From NCBI GenBank assembly GCA_903837815.1, contig CAILWD010000495.1, positions 1-11,497 on the forward strand: a DNA stretch of 11,497 nt. Direction: 5' to 3'. A program made the position numbers and the translations under genes. Positions 6,298 to 11,497 of the stretch are shown here, piece by piece (the stretch's first letter is position 1; each line of letters starts with the position of its first letter). The DNA is from an uncultured Chloroflexota bacterium (GTDB lineage: Bacteria > Chloroflexota > Anaerolineae > Anaerolineales > Villigracilaceae). A model generated the notes under the pieces. That model had not been told where the DNA came from, made no database searches, and saw nothing but the letters and a program-made list of their open reading frames with translations.

Positions 6298-6304
6298 CAT
6301 CCTC

Positions 6305-7612
6305 ATGAATTTCGACCGCCCCCCTTTGGGAATTTTTTCCCTCTTTTGGATTTTGACTTCCCTTTTGTTCGTGTCCTGTTCTTCTACTTTCCCCTCCGAG
6401 CCAACCCCCAGTTTGGCTGCGCCAGGCGCCCCGGTCATTTCTACGCTGACGCCTTTCCAACCCCAACCCGGAATCTCTGCCAACCCGGCTTTGAACCCAG
6501 CCTCGCCACAGATCGAACCGACCTATACGCCCTACCCGACAAAATACGCGCCCGCTGAAAACATGCCAACCCCGGTGGTAATTATCCCTCCTCCCGGCGG
6601 CGCCGCCGCACCCAGTTTCAACCTGTTGGATACCATCAACCCCCTAACCGGTCTGCCCGTTTCGGACCCCTCTCTGTTGGAACGCCGCCCAATGGCCATC
6701 AAGATTGCCAATTCGCCGGATTACATCCGTCCGCAGTCTGGGCTTTCGCTGGCAGATGTGGCCTTCGAATATTACATCGAATGGGGCGACACCCGCTTCA
6801 TTGCCGTCCTGTACGGCAACGACTCATCGCTGGTAGGTCCTGTGCGTTCTGGCAGGTATTTCGATGAACATGTCGCCCGCATGTACAACGCCTTTCTCAT
6901 GTTCAAATTTGCCGACCCCCGCGAATATTCCTACCTGCAAAATTCCACGCTGAATGAGTTTCTGATTGTGCCGGGCAACGGCCCCTGCCCGCCTTATATA
7001 TTCGGCCCGCAAAGCCGCGACGACTACAACAACTTCTTCTTCAACACCGTCAAATGGGCGAATTGCGCGGCAAGGATGGGGTTGGATAACTCAAAGCCAA
7101 ACCTGCGGAACGGTTTTTTCGCAGACTTTGTGGTCGAGAGCGACCTCATTGCCCACCGCATTTATTCCTATTATTCGAGATACAGCTACAACTACTGGGA
7201 CTACGATGCCGCCACGCATAAATATTTCCGTTATCAGGAAGCCAACGATATCGTCGATAAAAAGAGCGAAGCCTATGCCCCCCTTTCCGATGCGCAGACC
7301 GGCCTGCCTGTAACAGCGGCGAACGTGGTCGTTTTGTTCGTGCCGTACACCTTCGAAAACCAGTATGACGCCGACGATGAGGTCTATCACATCGACTTGT
7401 TAGACTCGGGCAATGCCTACGTCTTCCGAGATGGATATGCCACGCCCGCCATCTGGAAGCGTACCGATGTAAATCAACCCCTTCTACTCACCACACTGAC
7501 CGGCGTTCCTATCTACCTGCGCCCCGGGCAAACCTTTTATCAAGTACTGGGTTTTACCTCGACTTATACCCAATCGGGTTCAGATTGGCGCTTTGTTTTT
7601 AAAACTCCATGA
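6305..7612 (+). CDS. DUF3048 (YerB-like) family lipoprotein
   Basis: A 435-residue exported protein of the DUF3048/YerB family. Residues 8-24 are a hydrophobic signal ending in LLFVSC; Cys25 is the likely lipid-modified residue, though Phe at -3 is a weak lipobox fit. Residues about 26-105 are a low-complexity Pro/Thr/Ala-rich spacer that would hold the domain off the membrane. The first DUF3048 domain then shows NPLTGLPV (112-119), RRPMAIKIAN (127-136), RPQSGLSLADVAFEY (142-156), TRFIAVLY (163-170) and VGPVRSGR (177-184). The C-terminal domain (about 285-430) includes VVVLFVPY, DLLDSGNAYVFRDG and a terminal LRPGQTFYQVL. The biochemical role of the family is unknown to me; it acts outside the cytoplasmic membrane. 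The start lacks a ribosome binding site and appears leaderless. The gene converges with the large kinase gene 35 bases away. Confidence 0.9.
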   Translation: MNFDRPPLGIFSLFWILTSLLFVSCSSTFPSEPTPSLAAPGAPVISTLTPFQPQPGISANPALNPASPQIEPTYTPYPTKYAPAENMPTPVVIIPPPGGAAAPSFNLLDTINPLTGLPVSDPSLLERRPMAIKIANSPDYIRPQSGLSLADVAFEYYIEWGDTRFIAVLYGNDSSLVGPVRSGRYFDEHVARMYNAFLMFKFADPREYSYLQNSTLNEFLIVPGNGPCPPYIFGPQSRDDYNNFFFNTVKWANCAARMGLDNSKPNLRNGFFADFVVESDLIAHRIYSYYSRYSYNYWDYDAATHKYFRYQEANDIVDKKSEAYAPLSDAQTGLPVTAANVVVLFVPYTFENQYDADDEVYHIDLLDSGNAYVFRDGYATPAIWKRTDVNQPLLLTTLTGVPIYLRPGQTFYQVLGFTSTYTQSGSDWRFVFKTP

Positions 7613-7638
7613 GGGCAAGGTTCCCTTCACCTCGTTTT
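7611..7638 (+). terminator. Possible terminator between the convergent genes
   Basis: An imperfect hairpin pairs GAGG with CCTC and AAGG with CCTT around a TTC loop (7611-7633), with two mismatches between the half-stems, followed by TTTT (7635-7638). It overlaps the DUF3048 stop codon. On the minus strand the same hairpin is followed, about 6 bases on, by TTTTT, so it may serve both genes. The stem is weak beside the other two terminators in the window. Confidence 0.35.
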
Positions 7639-7647
7639 AAACACGCC

Positions 7648-10600
7648 CTATCGCTTTTGGGGAAGCAAATTTTGCATGAGCGAAACCAATTCTTTAAGTT
7701 TTACCGGCTTGCTGAGGTACTCGTTTGCGCCTGCCGCCAGACAGCGTTCGCGATCCCCGGACATGGCCAGGGCGGTCACCGCAATGATTGGGATGGGGGC
7801 GACTGCGGCATCCTGATGTGCGCGGATGCGGCGAATAGTCTCCAGTCCATCCATGCCGGGCATTTGAATATCCATCAGGATGAGGTCAGGCCGATCTTGC
7901 GAAATTTTGGCGAGCAGTTCTTTCCCGCTGTAGGCTTTGATCGTGCGATAGTTTTGCGCTTCGAGGAAGTCCGCCATCATATCCAGCAGAATCTGGTTAT
8001 CGTCGGTGAGCATGATCAATTGTTGTTGGAGAGCCTCCTCTCTTTCCGCTTTCTGCTGGCTGGTTTCATTTGCAGAGGGAGACTCAAAAGCGGCGGCGTT
8101 TTGCAGATTCCAGGGCAGGGTAACGATAAAGCGACTGCCTTCTCCAAAAACGCTTTCGACCGTCACACTGCCATTGTGGAGTTCGACCAGCCGCCGTACG
8201 AGCGAAAGCCCCAGTCCGGTGCCTGAATACTCGCGAGCCAGGCTGCTGTCGATTTGCGTGAAGGGCTGGAAGAGCCTGGGCAGGTTTTCGGGTTTGATGC
8301 CGATGCCTTTGTCCCACACCACCAGCCTGACTTGTTGATTCGCTCCATCGGGTTCCACATCAAGCCCTAATTCGCCGTTTTCATGGGTGAATTTAATGGC
8401 GTTGCTGAGCAGGTTGACGATGACCTGTTTGAGGCGTCTGGCATCCACATTGAGGATGATGGGGTCGAGCGGCGCGGAATAATTGACATGCTGGCGTTTT
8501 TGGTTCGCCATGCCCTTGGTCAACTGCAGGCTGGCCTGGCAGATATCTGCGAGGGAGCAGGGCAGGAACTTGATATCGAGTTTGCCCGCTTCGATCTTGG
8601 ACAGATCGAGAATATCGTTGATGAGAGTCAAGAGGTGGTTTCCGCTGTCTTGTATATTTCTGAGCGCCTTCCTTTGTTTGTTGTTTATTCCGCCGTAGAT
8701 GTCCAATTGCAGGGCTTCGGAGAGACCGAGGATGCCGGTCAGCGGGGTGCGCAGTTCATGGCTCATGCTGGCAAGGAATTCATCCTTGATCTGCATGGCT
8801 TTTTCCATCGCGCTGTTGGCGGCGCTTATGCGCTCGTAACTTTCGCGCAGGGCTTTTTCAGCCAGTTTTTCAGCGGTGATATCCTGCGCTACGCCGATGA
8901 TATTCTCCGGCAGGCCTTCGGCATCGCGCAAGACGATTCCGTGCCCTTTGACATGACAAAGAGAGCCATCGCCGCGCATGACGCGATATTCAATCTGTCC
9001 CTCTACCATGCCCGCCAGAGTTTCCTGGGTGAAATTTAGCAAAGCGGAGGTATCTTCAGGATGCACGATGGACAGGAAAGATTCCATGCTGCTTTCAAAG
9101 GTATCTGCATTTTGCCCATAGATGGCATACATCTGTTTGTCCCAGAACAACTGCCCGGTCTTGATGTTCCAGTCCCATACGCCAAGTTTGGCGGCGCGGG
9201 TGGCCAGTTCCAGGCGCTGACCGATGGTTTCGATCTCTGAGGTGCGTTGCTGAACGCGCTCTTCCAACGTGTGGTTCAATTCCTGAAGCTCCTGTTGAAT
9301 GATCTTGATATAGTCGATGTCGGTGGCGTTGATCAGTACCTGCGAGACCTCGCCGCTTTCATTGTGGATGGGTTGCAGGGAAATGTGGTACCAGCGCTTC
9401 ATGCCCCGTATGAAGTTTCGAGTCTCGCGCACGATCGAAGCGTCTTCCTCAAAAACTTTGCGGATGAACTCCAGTTCCTGATCGGCGTATTCGCTCGGAA
9501 AGATATCGTATATGGATTTTCCAACCAATTCCGAAGGGGAGCCGCCGAGGTCGTTTGCGGCCAGGTCGTTCAGGTAGAGAATCTTTCCATTTACATCCAC
9601 GGTAACGATGACGCTGCTGAGTGTCTCCATTAACCCGCGGTATTTCTCCTCGCTGGAACGCAAAGCCTGCTCTGCCCGTTTGCGCAGAACAACATCGAAG
9701 GCGTCTTCGGCAAGACGTTTCACCATTTCGAGGTCGTGCTCATCGTAGTCTCGCGCTTTGTTTCCCACTCCGATTGCCGCGACAATTTTATGGTTGCGTT
9801 TGATCGGCAGGGTGATCAGGCGTGTGACGGGCGCGTGCCCTGTGGGGAGTTCGCGGCGGCCGGGCGCGCTGGCGTAATCGTTATAAATGCGCGGTTCGCC
9901 GCTGCGAATGCCGTCTGCCCAGATTCCGGCTTGCGTCACAGGGTAATGCTGGCCCTTTCCCTCTGCCGAGCACATATTGTTGATTGTGTTGGTGGACCAG
10001 GTTTGCAGGCGGATGGTGTCCTGGTTGTCATCTACAAAGTGGAAGAAGCCGATCTGGCTTTCGGTGAGCGCTTCGGCTTCGTCGAGCATGGCGCGCATGA
10101 GGGTGTCCATATCCATGTTTTGATAGGACAGGTTGGCGAATTTTAGCCGCGCCTGGGTATGACCTTCCTGCCGCTTGTGTTCGGTAACATCGAGATGTGT
10201 TCCAAACATGCGCAGGGGTTTGCCTTCGGCGTCCCATTCCATCACCTTGCCGCGGTCGATCACCCAGACCCATGAGCCGTTTTTGTGTCTCATGCGGGCT
10301 TCACACTCGTAATATTCTGTCTCGCCTGAAAAATGCTTTTGCAGAAGCTCGTCAGAAACTTTCAGGTCGTCCGGATGGCAGAGGTTTGCCCAGGTCTGGA
10401 TGTTGATGGGTTCGAGTTCCTGCAAGGAATAGCCGAGGATTTCCGCCCAGCGTTCGTTGAAGACCGTTTCACCACTTTGCACGTTCCAATCCCAGGTGGC
10501 CGCATTCGCGCCCTTGAGCGCCATTTCCATCCGTAATTGGCTGTCGCGCAGGTTCTTCTGGTTCTGCGTGCTCTCTGTAATATCGTAGATGAGGGAGAAC

Positions 10601-11497
10601 AGCAGGGTGGTTTTGTTGCTGGTGATGGGGTGCGAACGGACCTCAACGGTGCGGACTTCTCCGCTTGCCAGGCGGTGCGGGAAGATGAAATAATTCCGCT
10701 CCTCACGCTCTGCCCGCCGTCTTTCCTCTGCCACCTGTTCGGGGGGAAGTTGGTTGATGTCGGTAATTTTCATGGAGACAAGCTGTTCGCGCGAGTACCC
10801 GTAAAACATGGCGGCTGAGCGGTTGGCTTCCACAATCTGCCCGGAATCCGGCTCGATCAGCAGCATGATGGCGTTGCTGGATTCAAACAGCGAGCGGAAA
10901 CGTTCCTCGCTTTCCCGTAGTTTTTCCTCCGCCTGCTTGCGTTCGGTGATGTCGCGCCCATAGATCGCCGCCCGCCGTATCACCCCATCGTGATCGATGA
11001 TCGGGTAGATGCTGTTTTCGATCCATGCCCCAAAACGCTCATCTTCGAAGATGGCCGGTTTGGCGCTGGAAACGACAGCCTTCACTCGTTCCTTTCTCTT
11101 CTCGCCGACATCGGCGGGAATGAAGTTGTAAATGTTCGAGCCAATCAGGTCTTCAACGCGTTTCCCCAAACGAATGGCGGTGGTCTGGTTCGCGGCGATG
11201 ACCTTGCCTTCGACCTCCATCAGGAAGACCGATTCGGTGGCGGCATTGAGGAGCGCCCCGGCGGTTTCATGACTCGCACGCAAGCCTTCATACGCCTGGG
11301 ATAGTTCACGATACGTCTCTTCCAGTTTGACGCGTTCTTCATTGAGTTTGCGAAAACGGTCTAGGTTCGTCAGCGTGCGCAGACGGACGCGCAGTTCGAG
11401 CGGGTCAACGGGCTTGGAGATAAAATCGTCGGCGCCGGCTTGCAACCCATTCAGTTTTGCCTGACGGTCATTCAGCGCGGTAATCAGAATGATCGGC
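7648..11497 (-). CDS. Soluble multi-PAS/GAF hybrid histidine kinase, N-terminus outside window
   Basis: A hybrid sensor kinase that runs off the right edge. Numbering residue 1 as the codon at 11443-11445, 17 more in-frame residues lie upstream (including IILITALNDR), so the N-terminal receiver is cut. Domains: end of that receiver to about 25 (ITA threonine and SKP lysine visible, phosphorylated Asp outside); coiled linker 30-60; PAS 62-168; PAS 179-292; PAS_3-type 303-424; GAF 441-590; PAS 600-712; coiled coil 712-745; PAS_3-type 744-860; HisKA 886-952 with phospho-acceptor H896 in SHELRTP; HATPase about 998-1112 with N1015 (N box), D1045 in DKGIGI and GTGLGL from 1075; C-terminal receiver 1143-1262 with D1148/D1149, phospho-acceptor D1192, T1224 and K1246. 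All catalytic residues are present. No membrane helix is visible, so it senses in the cytoplasm. Signal and target are unknown; no response regulator gene is adjacent in the window. Confidence 0.95.
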   Translation of the reverse strand, partial: PIILITALNDRQAKLNGLQAGADDFISKPVDPLELRVRLRTLTNLDRFRKLNEERVKLEETYRELSQAYEGLRASHETAGALLNAATESVFLMEVEGKVIAANQTTAIRLGKRVEDLIGSNIYNFIPADVGEKRKERVKAVVSSAKPAIFEDERFGAWIENSIYPIIDHDGVIRRAAIYGRDITERKQAEEKLRESEERFRSLFESSNAIMLLIEPDSGQIVEANRSAAMFYGYSREQLVSMKITDINQLPPEQVAEERRRAEREERNYFIFPHRLASGEVRTVEVRSHPITSNKTTLLFSLIYDITESTQNQKNLRDSQLRMEMALKGANAATWDWNVQSGETVFNERWAEILGYSLQELEPINIQTWANLCHPDDLKVSDELLQKHFSGETEYYECEARMRHKNGSWVWVIDRGKVMEWDAEGKPLRMFGTHLDVTEHKRQEGHTQARLKFANLSYQNMDMDTLMRAMLDEAEALTESQIGFFHFVDDNQDTIRLQTWSTNTINNMCSAEGKGQHYPVTQAGIWADGIRSGEPRIYNDYASAPGRRELPTGHAPVTRLITLPIKRNHKIVAAIGVGNKARDYDEHDLEMVKRLAEDAFDVVLRKRAEQALRSSEEKYRGLMETLSSVIVTVDVNGKILYLNDLAANDLGGSPSELVGKSIYDIFPSEYADQELEFIRKVFEEDASIVRETRNFIRGMKRWYHISLQPIHNESGEVSQVLINATDIDYIKIIQQELQELNHTLEERVQQRTSEIETIGQRLELATRAAKLGVWDWNIKTGQLFWDKQMYAIYGQNADTFESSMESFLSIVHPEDTSALLNFTQETLAGMVEGQIEYRVMRGDGSLCHVKGHGIVLRDAEGLPENIIGVAQDITAEKLAEKALRESYERISAANSAMEKAMQIKDEFLASMSHELRTPLTGILGLSEALQLDIYGGINNKQRKALRNIQDSGNHLLTLINDILDLSKIEAGKLDIKFLPCSLADICQASLQLTKGMANQKRQHVNYSAPLDPIILNVDARRLKQVIVNLLSNAIKFTHENGELGLDVEPDGANQQVRLVVWDKGIGIKPENLPRLFQPFTQIDSSLAREYSGTGLGLSLVRRLVELHNGSVTVESVFGEGSRFIVTLPWNLQNAAAFESPSANETSQQKAEREEALQQQLIMLTDDNQILLDMMADFLEAQNYRTIKAYSGKELLAKISQDRPDLILMDIQMPGMDGLETIRRIRAHQDAAVAPIPIIAVTALAMSGDRERCLAAGANEYLSKPVKLKELVSLMQNLLPQKR

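Noticed and set aside
7609..8226. 205-codon plus-strand open frame overlapping the DUF3048 end and the kinase C-terminus
   Set aside because: It is antisense to the C-terminal receiver and the ATP-binding domain, and its translation does not resemble a folded family.
8383..9039. 218-codon plus-strand open frame inside the kinase gene
   Set aside because: It lies wholly opposite the HisKA/PAS coding region, whose motifs are intact on the minus strand. Its translation has no recognisable domain and no ribosome binding site; it is a shadow of the real gene.
11443..11445. TTG as the start of the hybrid kinase
   Set aside because: The frame stays open to the window edge, and the 17 residues upstream (with IILITALNDR) are plainly receiver-domain sequence, so the gene continues beyond the window.
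1..11497. Defence island, prophage, integron or CRISPR content
   Set aside because: No nuclease, reverse transcriptase, transposase, integrase, phage structural gene or spaced direct-repeat array is visible. All genes fit ordinary chromosomal redox, membrane and signalling families.

Overview
The window looks like a chromosomal segment of a Chloroflexota bacterium, most likely of the class Anaerolineae. That is inferred from the gene families (Acg-type nitroreductase, several CPBP-type membrane proteins, a membrane-anchored SRPBCC protein, a DUF3048 lipoprotein and a very large multi-PAS hybrid kinase) and general codon flavour; no rRNA or other marker gene is present to confirm it. Coding density is very high, and no gap between genes exceeds about 115 bases. 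I see no tRNA, rRNA, CRISPR array, insertion sequence or integrase.

Bases 1-3393 are a tight, plus-strand gene string that enters from the left edge: the end of a flavodoxin-fold protein, a Tat-exported Acg-type nitroreductase, a polytopic membrane protein of unknown function, a 99-residue membrane protein and a degenerate CPBP-like membrane protein. Gaps are 9, 12, 3 and 21 bases, and the ribosome binding sites sit on or beside the preceding stop codons, so these are probably one translationally linked operon. It suggests a redox job at the membrane or cell surface, but that is inference.

The string ends at a strong intrinsic terminator. Two single-gene units follow: an intact CPBP family membrane protease (3501-4400) and an anchored SRPBCC protein (4516-5133). 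Each is preceded by a copy of the same 58-base repeat, whose core is the terminator hairpin, with a -10-like hexamer exactly 8 bases beyond it. The two copies differ by a compensatory base-pair change in the stem.

Next come a GntR-HTH/periplasmic-binding-like one-component regulator (5179-6273) and a DUF3048 lipoprotein (6305-7612). Both have a -10 box only 6-7 bases before the ATG and no Shine-Dalgarno sequence, so both are predicted to be leaderless. The genes upstream, in contrast, carry clear Shine-Dalgarno sites.

The right third is one minus-strand gene, running off the right edge and convergent with the lipoprotein gene: a soluble hybrid histidine kinase with receiver, PAS, PAS, PAS, GAF, PAS, PAS, HisKA, HATPase and receiver. 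No striking new defence or mobile system is visible. The points most worth following are the repeated terminator-promoter element, the two leaderless genes and the uncharacterised membrane operon.
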